From contig NZ_AFPJ01000037.1 of NCBI RefSeq assembly GCF_000220505.1, forward strand, positions 124,001-188,000: DNA of 64,000 nt, written 5' to 3'. Origin of the DNA: Microbulbifer agarilyticus S89. Its GTDB lineage: Bacteria; Pseudomonadota; Gammaproteobacteria; Pseudomonadales; Cellvibrionaceae. The translations under genes were made by a program, and so were the position numbers. Position 1 is the stretch's first letter; every line of letters begins with the position of its first letter. Below, piece after piece: positions 43,769-54,000 of the stretch. The notes beneath the pieces were generated by a model that saw nothing but the letters and a program-made list of their open reading frames with translations, searched no databases and was not told the origin of the DNA.

Positions 43769-43897
43769 TCAACCCTACCTGCTACGCGGCGGCTGCCGCG
43801 AAGAGCGCGCATTCTAACTTACCGACCGGGGCCAGTGAAGCTATTCCCGAACCACTTCACAAACAGAGACCCTAAGGTCCCGCCTCAGGCGCCAGTA

Positions 43898-44599
43898 TCA
43901 GGCGCGATAGCGCAGGATGAGCGTCTGGGTTTTCAGCAGTTTATCCAGTTTCTGCTTGTCTGACTGGGCATCCACCCGGCTCAGTTTAGGCCCGACAAAC
44001 ACACGTACCAGACGCCCCTTGGGGGTATCAACGGCGCGGGTATAGGCCCGGAAGCCGGCATCCATCAGCTGGTTGCGAATGCGATCAGCGCTCGCCACTT
44101 CCTTATAGGCCCCAACCTGCACTACCCAGCCTTCGGGCAAGCCCTGGTCATCCAGCTGGGTTTCTTCTGCCGGCATCTGCAGCTCAGGTGCGGGCTCAGG
44201 CTCGGCCGGCTCGACGTTCGCCACTGCGGCGGCGGGCTGCCTGGGCTCTGGGACCGCAGCATCGTCAGGCGCGGAGGACACCGATTCCGGGGCGGGCCCA
44301 GACTGCTCTACATACTCCGGCTGGAAAACCTCATTTACCGGCGGTGCCGGCTCCACCTCTTCCACCGGCTGCGGCTCGGCAATGGTGATCGGGGTAATAT
44401 CTGGCGGTGCCGGGATCTGGCTGGTGACATCAATGTAACGCGCCCCTTCCCGGTCAAACAGGCTGGGCAGGAAGATCACCGCCAACGCCGCCAGCACCAG
44501 CGCACCGACAATGCGCTGCTTTACCCCGTCGTTCAGGCGACGCGGCGCACCCTCTGGGCATTGAGTGAAAGAATCGGATTCGCTGTCCCGGCCGGCCAT
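43898..44599 (-). CDS. dedD: SPOR domain cell-division-associated protein (DedD-like)
   Basis: A 233-aa bitopic membrane protein with one helix (RIVGALVLAALAVIFLPSLF) after a short cytoplasmic start. A long Pro/Glu/Ala-rich periplasmic linker follows (about 55-150). The C-terminal SPOR domain begins near GWVVQVGAYKEVASADRIRNQL and binds septal peptidoglycan. The start at 44599 fits the size of DedD and has AAGAGAA upstream; a much longer reading from 44761 overlaps folC and is less likely. It lies between folC and cvpA, the conserved order. Confidence 0.9.
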   Translation of the reverse strand: MAGRDSESDSFTQCPEGAPRRLNDGVKQRIVGALVLAALAVIFLPSLFDREGARYIDVTSQIPAPPDITPITIAEPQPVEEVEPAPPVNEVFQPEYVEQSGPAPESVSSAPDDAAVPEPRQPAAAVANVEPAEPEPAPELQMPAEETQLDDQGLPEGWVVQVGAYKEVASADRIRNQLMDAGFRAYTRAVDTPKGRLVRVFVGPKLSRVDAQSDKQKLDKLLKTQTLILRYRA

Positions 44600-44636
44600 T
44601 TCGTTGTTCTCTTGTCGCTGCTCTGGGCAGTTTTGC

Positions 44637-45890
44637 TCATGTGAGCGGCTGAATTGCTGACAAAACCTCTGCAACGGTAAAGAAAGAACCGAATACAAGC
44701 AACCTGTCTTCGCCACCCAGGCCAGCAATGGCCAGCTCCAACTGCTCCGCCACCGGCGCACTGGCTACCGCTACCTGCCCCGCCGCTACACCTGCGGCGG
44801 CGAGTCCCGCGCGAACCTGCGCGGCATCCGCGGCCCGGGGGTTGCCCGGCAAGAGCGCCGGATACCAGTAATCCACCACCTTCTTCAACGGCGCCACAAG
44901 CCCATCCAGGTCTTTGTCCGCCATCACCGCCACCAGCGCCACGGTACGACCGGACACCGGGTGACGTGTCAACCAGCGAGCCAGGTATTCCGCCGCTGCG
45001 GGGTTGTGCCCCACATCCAGCAACACGTCACGCTCCTGATAACGGGCCGTCTGGCAGCGCCCGGGCATTTGCAGCGCAGCCAGCACGTCACACACCTGTT
45101 CAGCGCCCGGTAGCTCACCGGCCAGGGCCAAAGCGGTAATCGCGGCGGCCACACTGGAGGAAGGCAAGCGCAGCTCTGGCAACCCAATGCGCAGTTCCGG
45201 TTCCGCTTTCAGTAGGTACTCACCTTCAATCAGCGAAAACTGATGGTCGATAAAAAAGCTGTCGCACCCCAACTCCCGCGATGCATCCACCACCGACGCC
45301 GGCGGCTGCGGGTCCGCACACACAAACGTCTTGCCTGCGCGCAAAATTCCCGCTTTTTCGCGGCCAATCACCTCGCGGTCATTGCCAAGCCAGGCTTCGT
45401 GATCCACCGCAACGCTGGTGATAATCGATATATCGGAGTCCACCAGGTTCACCGCATCCAGCCTGCCACCGAGCCCGACTTCGAGCAGCGCAAACTCCAC
45501 ATCCGCGCGCTTGAACAACCACAGGCCTGCGAGAGTGGTGAATTCAAAATAGGTCAGGCTGATATCACCGCGCGCCGCATCTACTGCCTCGAAGGCCGCA
45601 ATCAGTTGCGCATCGCTGACCTCTTCACCATTTACCCGAATACGCTCGTTGAAACGCAACAGGTGCGGGGAACTGTAGGCACCCACCGAATGCCCCCCAG
45701 CGCACAGCAGTGCCTCCATGGTGCGCACGCAACTGCCCTTGCCATTGGTACCGCCGACGGTGATCACGCGCCGCGCCGGAGTCTGCACGTCGAGCGCGCG
45801 GGCCACTGCGGAAACCCGCTCAAGTCCAAGTTCGATTTCTGTGGGGTGTAGCTGTTCCAGGCGAGCAAGCCAGGATTGGAGGTCACTCAT
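44637..45890 (-). CDS. folC: Dihydrofolate synthase/folylpolyglutamate synthase
   Basis: A 417-aa ATP-dependent ligase of the Mur ligase fold. It adds glutamate to dihydropteroate and to reduced folates. The P-loop is VGGTNGKGSCVRTMEALL, followed by YSSPHLLRFNERIRVNG. The Mg2+/substrate blocks include LLEVGLGGRLDAVN and DVGHNPAAAEYL. It is next to accD and the SPOR gene, as in Pseudomonas and E. coli. The start is ATG at 45890. Confidence 0.94.
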   Translation of the reverse strand: MSDLQSWLARLEQLHPTEIELGLERVSAVARALDVQTPARRVITVGGTNGKGSCVRTMEALLCAGGHSVGAYSSPHLLRFNERIRVNGEEVSDAQLIAAFEAVDAARGDISLTYFEFTTLAGLWLFKRADVEFALLEVGLGGRLDAVNLVDSDISIITSVAVDHEAWLGNDREVIGREKAGILRAGKTFVCADPQPPASVVDASRELGCDSFFIDHQFSLIEGEYLLKAEPELRIGLPELRLPSSSVAAAITALALAGELPGAEQVCDVLAALQMPGRCQTARYQERDVLLDVGHNPAAAEYLARWLTRHPVSGRTVALVAVMADKDLDGLVAPLKKVVDYWYPALLPGNPRAADAAQVRAGLAAAGVAAGQVAVASAPVAEQLELAIAGLGGEDRLLVFGSFFTVAEVLSAIQPLT

Positions 45891-46082
45891 GAATGCACCA
45901 AACGTTCTTCAGAGCGCGAATTCTATTCAGGAATGCGGGGAGAGAACAGGCAATAACAAGCCGAATTGAGGGGCGATTGAAAATAGCGTAAGGACGACGG
46001 GAAAAAACAGGGTCGAGAAGAAAAGACTATGAAGGGAGCGACGGCCCCACCCACACAACGTGAGTGGGACCGAGAACAAGCC

Positions 46083-46937
46083 TTAATTGTTGGTCAGCTT
46101 GCTCAACAGTCGACCAACGGTATTGCGCATGTCTTTCCGCGGGATAATCATGTCGATGGCGCCATGCTCCAGCAGGAATTCCGCACGCTGGAAGCCTTTC
46201 GGCAGCTTCTGACGAATGGTCTGCTCGATGATATTCGGCCCGGCAAACCCGGCGCGTGCGCCCGGCTCTGCGGCATTGATATCACCCAGCAGGGCCAGGG
46301 AGGCAGACACACCACCGTATACGGGGTCGGTCATGATCGAGATATACGGCACGCCGGCCATACGCATCTTCTCGAGCACCGCAGAGGTCTTGGCCATCTG
46401 CATCAGGGAGATCAATGCCTCCTGCATGCGCGCACCACCGGTGGCCGAGAAGCACACCAGCGGAATATTTTCTTCCAGTGCCCGCTGGGCGGCACGGGTG
46501 AATTTCTCACCTACCACATAGCCCATGGAACCGCCGTGGAAGGCAAATTCAAAGGCGACCGCAACCACCGGCTTGCCTTCGAGTAACCCCTGCATGGCCA
46601 CCAGCGCATCTTTCTCACCGGTCGCCTTCTGGGCCTGAGTCAGGCGGTCTTTGTATTTTTTGACGTCCTTGAACTTCAGGCGATCCACTGGCTCCACATC
46701 CGTGGCCAGCTCTTCCCGCTGCTCGGTATCCAGGAACATGTCCAGACGACGGCGGGCGCCAATACGAAAGTGGTGATCGCACTTGGGGCACACATCGAGA
46801 TTGCGCTCCAGCTCCGGCAGGTACAGGGTGGAATCGCACTTTACGCACTTTTTCCAAACACCTTCGGGCACCTTGCTGGCACCGGGGCGACGTTCAGCGC
46901 GAATGACGGAGGGAACAATTTTTTCTAACCAGCTCAT
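46083..46937 (-). CDS. accD: Acetyl-CoA carboxylase carboxyltransferase subunit beta
   Basis: A 284-aa subunit of acetyl-CoA carboxylase, which makes malonyl-CoA for fatty acid synthesis. The N-terminal zinc ribbon is C-x2-C ([11 protein letters not shown]) and C-x2-C ([10 protein letters not shown]). The crotonase-like core has [25 protein letters not shown] (in parts) and [11 protein letters not shown]. It is a typical AccD and follows trpA at 229 nt, with a hairpin in the gap. The start at 46937 has GGAAACAG upstream. Confidence 0.95.
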   Translation of the reverse strand: MSWLEKIVPSVIRAERRPGASKVPEGVWKKCVKCDSTLYLPELERNLDVCPKCDHHFRIGARRRLDMFLDTEQREELATDVEPVDRLKFKDVKKYKDRLTQAQKATGEKDALVAMQGLLEGKPVVAVAFEFAFHGGSMGYVVGEKFTRAAQRALEENIPLVCFSATGGARMQEALISLMQMAKTSAVLEKMRMAGVPYISIMTDPVYGGVSASLALLGDINAAEPGARAGFAGPNIIEQTIRQKLPKGFQRAEFLLEHGAIDMIIPRKDMRNTVGRLLSKLTNN

Positions 46938-47063
46938 TCTGTTTCCAAATCCAATGCTTGCAGGATTGACTCGCCGGGCTTCGACCCCTTGCGAAGAAGA
47001 GGTCAGAGTATATGACCGACGATTCTAAAACCGCGAATTAAACCACTTTCAGAAAGATTGCTC

Positions 47064-47101
47064 TTGGCCAGATAAGCCGCGCATTCGGGCTTTCTGGCCA
47101 A
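47064..47101 (-). terminator. Compound hairpin between trpA and accD
   Basis: TTGGCCAGA (47064-47072) pairs perfectly with TCTGGCCAA (47093-47101). A smaller AAGCC/GGCTT stem lies inside. It is about 65 nt after the trpA stop. No T-run follows on the minus strand, so it may be a terminator, an attenuator or an RNA processing site. Confidence 0.45.
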
Positions 47102-47166
47102 CCTCTACTGGCACGTAAACGCCCTACTCAAGAACTCCCGCGGAAGTAAGGCTCGAGCCAGCAATT

Positions 47167-47979
47167 TCAGCTATCCAGCGCCGAACGCATCTCGCTCACA
47201 ATCGCGCCCAAACGGTCCTTGGCCGCCGCACCATCGGCAGATTCGCCCACCGCCGACACCAGCACACTGCCAACCACCGCGCCATCGCCATCGGCACTCA
47301 CCGCTTTGGCGGAGGCGCCATCCTTAATACCAAAACCCACACACAGTGGCAGATCGGTATAGCGCCGGATACGCATCAGGTTTTCATGCACGGAATCAAG
47401 GTCCAGGTGACCGGCGCCGGTCACGCCCTTGAGCGATACATAGTAGACAAACCCACTGGCCAGCTCGGTAATCTCGGCAATCCGCGCATCGCTGGTCGTC
47501 GGCGTCAGCAAAAAGATATTGCGCAGATCGCGGGCCTTCAGCAACTCGTTCAGGGGCACCGCCTCTTCCGCCGGCAGGTCCACGGTTAGCGCGCCGTCAC
47601 CGCCAGCAGCCTGCAGCGCATCCGCAAACACTTCCGCCCCCATCTTTTCGATGGGATTGGCATACCCCATCAAGATCACCGGGGTCTCGGTGTCCTTGGT
47701 GCGGAACTCTTCAATCAATGCCATGCACTTGCGCAGGGAGGCCTTGTGCTCGAGCGCGCGCTCGTGCCCCTTCTGGATCACCGGCCCTTCGGCCATTGGG
47801 TCTGAAAACGGAACCCCCAGTTCAATCAGGTCGGAACCGCTGGCCACCAGCTGATGCATCAGGTCTACCGTATTTTCCAGGCCACCATCGCCAGCGACGA
47901 TATAGGTAACCAGCGCCTTACGGCCTTCACTGCGCAGCTTGGCAAAGCGACGATCGATTCGATTATTTAATGTAGTCAC
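47167..47979 (-). CDS. trpA: Tryptophan synthase alpha subunit
   Basis: A 270-aa TIM-barrel protein that cleaves indole-3-glycerol phosphate to indole, which is channelled to TrpB. The catalytic Glu is E53 in IELGVPFSDP. The second acid, Asp60 in Salmonella (LADGP), appears here as E64 (MAEGP). The phosphate-binding loop is VGFGIKDGASA. The start is GTG at 47979, with AAGGAA about 9 nt upstream. It lies 11 nt after trpB, in a trpF-trpB-trpA operon. Confidence 0.94.
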   Translation of the reverse strand: MTTLNNRIDRRFAKLRSEGRKALVTYIVAGDGGLENTVDLMHQLVASGSDLIELGVPFSDPMAEGPVIQKGHERALEHKASLRKCMALIEEFRTKDTETPVILMGYANPIEKMGAEVFADALQAAGGDGALTVDLPAEEAVPLNELLKARDLRNIFLLTPTTSDARIAEITELASGFVYYVSLKGVTGAGHLDLDSVHENLMRIRRYTDLPLCVGFGIKDGASAKAVSADGDGAVVGSVLVSAVGESADGAAAKDRLGAIVSEMRSALDS

Positions 47980-47990
47980 GACCGGGTTCC

Positions 47991-49211
47991 TTAAACTTCA
48001 ATGCCGTCGATAGCGGCAACGGTGAAAATATCCTTATCACCGCGACCAGACAGGTTCACAACAATATTCTGGTCCGCACCCATGGTGGCGGCGAGCTTGA
48101 GCGCATAGGCTACCGCGTGGCTGGATTCCAGCGCTGGCAAAATACCCTCAGTGCGGGTCAACTGGCGGAATGCAGCGAGGGCTTCATCATCGTTTGCAGC
48201 CACATATTCGACACGACCAATATCACGCAACCAGGCGTGCTCGGGGCCGACCCCCGGGTAATCCAGACCTGCAGATACCGAGTGCGTCTCGATAATCTGC
48301 CCATCGTCATCTTCCATCAGGTAGGTACGGTTGCCGTGCAGCACGCCGGGCACACCATCGTTCAGCGGCGCTGCATGACGGCCGGTTTCTACACCGTCAC
48401 CACCGGCCTCTACGCCGTACATTTTTACGGATTCGTCAGCCAGGAACGGATGGAACAGGCCAATGGCATTGGAACCACCGCCCACACAAGCCACCAGCGC
48501 ATCCGGCAGCTGACCGAATTGCTCCAGACTCTGACGACGCGCTTCGCGACCGATAATGGAATTAAAATCGCGCACCAACTGCGGGTAAGGGTGCGGCCCC
48601 GCCACGGTACCAATGATGTAGAAGGTATCATCCACATTGGTCACCCAGTCGCGCATGGCCTCATTCATGGCATCTTTCAGCGTCTTGGAGCCGGACTCTA
48701 CGGGAATGACTTCCGCTCCCAGCAGCTTCATGCGGTACACATTCGGCGACTGACGCTTAACGTCTTCCGCGCCCATGTACACCGCACACTTGAGCCCCAG
48801 GCGTGCCGCAACCGTTGCGGTAGCCACACCGTGCTGACCGGCACCAGTTTCGGCAATCACCCGGCTCTTGCCGCTGTGCTTGGCGAGCAGCGCCTGGCCA
48901 ACGGTGTTATTCACCTTGTGCGCACCGGTATGGTTGAGATCTTCGCGCTTCAGCCAAATACGGGCACCGCCGGCGGCTTCGGTAAGACGTTCCGCCAGAT
49001 AGAGGGGCGAAGGGCGGCCGACGTAGTGGGCCAGGTCGTAATCAAATGCGGACTGAAACTCCGGATCGTTTTTCAGGCGCTCATACATTTCCTGCAATTC
49101 ATCGAGGGCGCTGATCAGGGTCTCGGAGACGAAACGCCCACCGAACTCACCGAAGTGCCCGCGGGCATCCGGGTAGGCCCCAAAATCGACAGGTGAACTG
49201 GGTTTACTCAC
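47991..49211 (-). CDS. trpB: Tryptophan synthase beta subunit
   Basis: A 406-aa PLP enzyme that joins indole and serine to tryptophan. The PLP lysine is K99 in [16 protein letters not shown]. The phosphate-binding motif is [11 protein letters not shown], and the conserved [10 protein letters not shown] loop is present. It partners TrpA, encoded 11 nt downstream. The start is GTG at 49211, only 3 nt after the trpF stop, with GGAG inside the trpF end, so it is translationally coupled. Confidence 0.95.
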   Translation of the reverse strand: MSKPSSPVDFGAYPDARGHFGEFGGRFVSETLISALDELQEMYERLKNDPEFQSAFDYDLAHYVGRPSPLYLAERLTEAAGGARIWLKREDLNHTGAHKVNNTVGQALLAKHSGKSRVIAETGAGQHGVATATVAARLGLKCAVYMGAEDVKRQSPNVYRMKLLGAEVIPVESGSKTLKDAMNEAMRDWVTNVDDTFYIIGTVAGPHPYPQLVRDFNSIIGREARRQSLEQFGQLPDALVACVGGGSNAIGLFHPFLADESVKMYGVEAGGDGVETGRHAAPLNDGVPGVLHGNRTYLMEDDDGQIIETHSVSAGLDYPGVGPEHAWLRDIGRVEYVAANDDEALAAFRQLTRTEGILPALESSHAVAYALKLAATMGADQNIVVNLSGRGDKDIFTVAAIDGIEV

Positions 49212-49214
49212 GGC

Positions 49215-49877
49215 TCAAACTCCTTGAATCAATGCATTACTGGACGCGCCGCTTGCAGCGGCAGCGCGGGATGCGCGCACAAACTCGCGCACCTTGTCTG
49301 GATCTTTACGGCCCGGTGCGGCTTCCACACCACCGCTCACATCAACAGCGTCGGGGGCAGCCGCAACAATCGCCTGCGCCACATTTTCCGGGCTCAGCCC
49401 GCCGGCAAGAATCACCTGGCGCGCATTGCGCGCGCGGCCCTGGGGCACACGCTGCCAGTCAAAGGTATCGCCGGTGCCACCGGGCACACCTTTGCGGTAG
49501 GCATCCAGCAGGAAACCACGCGCATCCGGGTAGGCCGCCATGGCCTCGCAGGGATCCAGCTCAGGTTTCATACGCAGGGCTTTGATATATGGACGATAAA
49601 ACTGTCGGCAGTAGGCTGCGGTTTCATTGCCGTGGAATTGCAGCAGGTTCAGCGGGACCTGTGCCAGCGTCTGCTCGACTTCCTGTGGATGGGCATCCAC
49701 AAACAGACCAGTCAGCACAACAAAGGGGGTTACCGCTCGGGCAATTTCCGCAGCCTGCTGCAAGGACACAGAGCGGGGGCTGGGCGGATAAAACACCAGA
49801 CCAAGCGCATCAGCGCCGGCCTCGACAGCCAGGCGAGCGTCTTCGACACTGGTAATACCGCAGATCTTTACGCGCAT
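49215..49877 (-). CDS. trpF: Phosphoribosylanthranilate isomerase
   Basis: A 220-aa TIM-barrel enzyme of tryptophan synthesis. It starts MRVKICGIT, giving the catalytic Cys (C6) of the KICGIT motif. GADALGLVFYPPSPR, QFHGNE and the C-terminal DVSGGVE phosphate site are intact. The start at 49877 has AAGGATT just upstream and is preferred to the longer frame from 49937. It is the first gene of the trpFBA unit, after truA. Confidence 0.94.
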   Translation of the reverse strand: MRVKICGITSVEDARLAVEAGADALGLVFYPPSPRSVSLQQAAEIARAVTPFVVLTGLFVDAHPQEVEQTLAQVPLNLLQFHGNETAAYCRQFYRPYIKALRMKPELDPCEAMAAYPDARGFLLDAYRKGVPGGTGDTFDWQRVPQGRARNARQVILAGGLSPENVAQAIVAAAPDAVDVSGGVEAAPGRKDPDKVREFVRASRAAAASGASSNALIQGV

Positions 49878-50067
49878 AATCCTTACATCGCTATACCTGC
49901 CAGACTGGCGCTCTGTCGGACACCACTGCACCCACAACAGAAATCATCTTTTGACGATCGCCGTACATCCCGGGCGCTGGCAGTAGAAGAATTCGGAGAG
50001 CCGGCGATAGTAGCAGATCAGCGGGCACGGCGAAATGTGTACGCGCCAGGCCGTCTCGCAAAAGCAA

Positions 50068-50952
50068 CTACTGAGTGCCGATACTGCCAAATGGCAGAGG
50101 CACCAGTAACGGCCCCGGCGCAACTTCCGGCAGGGTAAACTCCTCCGGATACTGCACATCCACCAGATAGAGTCCATGCGGCGGCGCAGTCACACTGGCC
50201 GCGGTACGATCGCGCGCTTCCAGCACCTGCCGCACCCACTCCGGCGAGCGGTCACCGCGCCCAACCGCCATCAAGACCCCGGCGATATTCCGCACCATAT
50301 GATGCAGAAACGCGGTGGCACTCACTTCCAGCACAATCAGCTGCCCTACCCGGCCAATATCCAGACGGGTTAGCCGCCGCACTGGTGAGCGCGCCTGACA
50401 CTGCGCCGCGCGAAAACTGCTGAAGTCGTGCTCGCCAACCAGGTGGCGGGCGCCCTCGCGCATGGCCTCCAAGTCCAGCGTACGCTCGGTCCAGGTCACT
50501 TCGCTCGCAGCCTGCGCCGAGCGCGTGGGCGCACTGTGAATCAGGTAGCGATAGCTGCGGCTGCGGGCCGAGAAGCGGGCATGAAACTGTGCGGGCACTG
50601 GCTGGGCCCAGTGCACCCGCACATCGAACGGCATCTGCGTATTCACCCCCTGCACCCAGGCCTTGAGCGGCCGCTGCGCGGTGGTATCAAAATGCACCAC
50701 CTGGCTGGACGCGTGCACTCCCGCATCCGTACGCCCGGCACACACCAGTGTCACTGGCTCTGCCGCGACTTTGGACAGGGCTTTCTCCAGGGTTTCCTGC
50801 ACGGTCAACGGATCGTGTTTTTGCTTTTGAAAGCCGCGCAGGCGGGTACCACAGTACTCCACACCCAGGGCAATGCGATGCAAACCCTCCGGTAGCGATT
50901 CCCCCGGGGGCACCTCACCGTTCGGTTTGTATTGGTAAATCGTGTTCTTCAT
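50068..50952 (-). CDS. truA: tRNA pseudouridine(38-40) synthase
   Basis: A 294-aa pseudouridine synthase modifying positions 38-40 of tRNA anticodon arms. The catalytic Asp is in CAGRTDAGVHASSQVVHF. HMVRNIAGVLMAVG and FHARFSARSRSYRY are typical TruA blocks. An unusual N-terminal extension (KNTIYQYKPNGEVPPGESLPEG) of about 20 residues precedes the usual start RIALGVEYCGT. It lies after fimV, with the fimV terminator just upstream of its start. Confidence 0.94.
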   Translation of the reverse strand: MKNTIYQYKPNGEVPPGESLPEGLHRIALGVEYCGTRLRGFQKQKHDPLTVQETLEKALSKVAAEPVTLVCAGRTDAGVHASSQVVHFDTTAQRPLKAWVQGVNTQMPFDVRVHWAQPVPAQFHARFSARSRSYRYLIHSAPTRSAQAASEVTWTERTLDLEAMREGARHLVGEHDFSSFRAAQCQARSPVRRLTRLDIGRVGQLIVLEVSATAFLHHMVRNIAGVLMAVGRGDRSPEWVRQVLEARDRTAASVTAPPHGLYLVDVQYPEEFTLPEVAPGPLLVPLPFGSIGTQ

Positions 50953-50975
50953 AGGACGAATTTTACACGGCCCCA

Positions 50976-51005
50976 GAAAAAAGAAGACCCCGCAAAAGCG
51001 GGGTC
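50976..51005 (-). terminator. Rho-independent terminator after fimV
   Basis: On the minus strand the stem GACCCCGC/GCGGGGTC with a TTTT loop (50986-51005) is followed by TTCTTTTTTC. It lies about 50 nt after the fimV stop and only 24 nt before the truA start, so truA must rely on readthrough or a very close promoter. Confidence 0.88.
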
Positions 51006-51055
51006 AAAGTGTTGTTGCTGTAGACAGCGTGAATTCGGTGGTGCAGAGCGCGCGA

Positions 51056-54000
51056 TTAACCCATGCGCTCCAGCATTTCTTTGGCGCGCTGCTGATGCTC
51101 ACCCGCACTCTCTTCAACCACTTCGCCGAGGATTTCGCGGGCGCCTTCTTTGTCACCCATATCCAAATAGGCCTGGGCCAGCTCGAGCTTGGTACTCACT
51201 TCGTCGCTGCCTTCGAGCAGGTTCAGCTCGGAATCCAGGTCTCCCTCCAGGTCGAAGCTGAGGTCTGCGAGATCCTCTGCCGACTGGGCACTCGCAGCGG
51301 GCTTCTCAGCCGCAACCGGCTCTTCCATCACTGCCAGGTCGAGATCCAGGTCTTCTGCCTGAGTAGCAACAGCGGGGGTTTCCGCGGCTGCCGCGACAGG
51401 CTCATCGGCCGCACCGCCCAGATCAGCATCCCCCAGGTCAAGATCACCCAGGTCAATGCTATCCAAATCGAGGCTTCCCAGGTCATCTTCAAGACTCATG
51501 CCCAGGTCGTCGCCAGCACCCTCACCAGCAGCGCCCTCGCCAGCAGCGTCCCCGCCAACAGCACTGTCATTCGACGCCGAATCACTGCCCTCGATGGGGG
51601 TCAGATCCAGGTCAAAGTCCAGACCCGTATCGTCGGAATCCGCGGCAACAGTAGCCGCTTCTGCCGCGACAGGCTCGCTCGCTGCGGGTGACGATTCCAG
51701 CGAGGTGTCCAGATCCAAGTTGTCCAGATCCAGGTTGTCCAGATCCAGCTCACCATCATTCATCAATTCATCCAGCGCGAAATCTTCGGACGCGCCGGCA
51801 GGCTCTTCGGAGTCCACCGTCAGGTCAGCACCAGACCCGGAATCCAGATCATCGCCGCCCAGGTCCAGGGCACCGAGGTCGAGGTCAAATTCTTGTTCGG
51901 AAGACTGTGCGTCCGGCGCAGTGTCCAGCTCCAGGCTGTCCAGTTCCGCTGCCGGGTCCGATTCTGTTGCGGCAAAGTCGTCACCCAGATCCAGCTCGAG
52001 TGAGAAGTCATCGTCAGTAGCACTGGCTTCGGAATCAGTGCCACCCAGATCCAGAGACAGATCGTCGAGGGCGTCGATGTCATCGCGCTCTCCACCCTCA
52101 GCAGCGGCTTCGCTACCCGCAGCAGACTGGTTGCCCGAGAACTCGTCGAGATCATCGAAGCTTGCTTCGAAACTGTCGAGGTCGGAACCCAGGTCATCCA
52201 GCTGCGCTGCCTCCAGAGACTCACTGGAGAAATCGGTCTCCGGCGCTGCAAACAGTCCAATACCGGCAATCGTCTCGCGTAGACGAGCCGCACGGTCCGC
52301 TACCGGGCCATCGCTATAGCCCAGCAGCTGGCGGTAGTGATCGTCAAACTGGTTGCCGTCTTGCTGGTGTGCGTACACCTCCAGCAACATCAGGCGGGCA
52401 TCAACGTTGCCGGGTGCGCCCTTGAGGCCGGTCAGAAGCTTGGCTTCCGCTTCCTGGTACTGCCCCAGGGACAAATGAATTTCCGCTTCCGCCACCGGGT
52501 CGTCAGTTTCGACTTCACCCAGCTGGTCCAGGTCCACGCTGTCGTTCGCTTCGAACTCTTCAACTGCCACCAGGGTGTCGTCTTCGAAAGATTCGCTCGG
52601 TGCTTCCGCCAGGGCGCGCTCCGCAGCCATCTCCGCCTCAACCTGGCGGATGGCCTCCTCCTCTTCCTTGCGACGACGCCAGCTGACGAAACCAAACAGC
52701 GCGGCCAGCAAGGCGCCAGCGCCAATACCGATCCACTGAATGTTCTCCATCAGGGTATCGACCAGGCTCGGCTCAGAGCGCGTCTGCACCACTACGCGAT
52801 TGCGGTTGGCATCGGCGTCGGTCTCTGCCGCAGGGGCGACGTCCGCAGTGGTTTCCACCTCGGTGCCTTCGGCTTCACTGTCTGCAAACGCAGAGCTTTC
52901 TTCACCGGCGATATCCAGCGCTTCACCGTCGATATCAGCGGACTCGAAGGTCTCGGCTTCTGCCTCCAGCGCATCATTGGTCTCAGTGGCAGCGGCCTGT
53001 ACCGCCTGCAACTCGTCATTGGAGACCTCAACCAGGCGCTCCATGGTATCGATTTGTTCGTTCAGCTCGCCGATACGCTCTTCCAGCTCGGCACCTTCGA
53101 GACGGGATTTATCCAGCTCTTCTTCGGTAACCGCAAGCTCGCCTTCCAGCGCATCGCTCTCGCTGCTGCCGCTGCCGGAACCGGACAGTACGGATTCGTT
53201 GTCACCCGGTGCGGCCAGCGATACCCGGCCTTCCAGGGTGTCGCTCTCGTAGGTCTCTTCAACGGTTGCACGGGCGTCCAGCGGTGCGCCGGTAACGTCG
53301 GTATCGGCAACGCGGTCGCGCCAGGCATCGTTCTGGGTGGCAACCTGAGAAACCGCTTCGGAGCGCGTTACGCCGCGCACTTCGTCTGCGGTGGGCAGAC
53401 GCAGTACTGCGCCTTTCTTCAACAGGTTGATGTTGTTGTTGATAAACGCCTCAGGGTTCAGGCGCTGGATGGCCAGCATGGTCTGCTGTACAGACAGGTC
53501 GCGCGACTCGCGACTATCGCGGGCAATTTCCCACAGGGTCTTGTTGGCTTCCACGGGGCCGTAGACACGGCTACCGCTCTCGGTAGAGGTCTGCGGCTCG
53601 ATAAATTCTTCTGCCGGCTCTTCAAAGATCGGCTGCTGCACCTGCTCTTCCACGGCTTCTTCAACCGCCGATACCGGTGCGGTTTGCTCCGCAGGAGCCG
53701 GAGTCACAGGCTCGGGCGCGCGCTCAACGGTAGGCTGGATCGAGCGCTGCACCGGGGTGGTGTTGCGCTGCACCTGCTGGCGCTCGCGCTCTGCGGCGCG
53801 GACTGGCTGGGACGCGGTGTTGGTGGAGAACGCCGGCAGATCCATCAGCAGGGTGTATTCCCGCAACAGGCGGCCACTGGGCCAACGGGTTTCTACCAGG
53901 AAATTCAGGAAGGGTTCGCGAATCGGAGACCGGCTGGTGATACGCACCATCGGCTGGCCGCTGGAATAATCCACATCAAAGCGAATGCCATCAAGGGAAT

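Noticed and set aside
48117-49196. A 359-codon plus-strand open frame opposite trpB
   Set aside because: Antisense shadow of an unmistakable trpB; no domain and no RBS.
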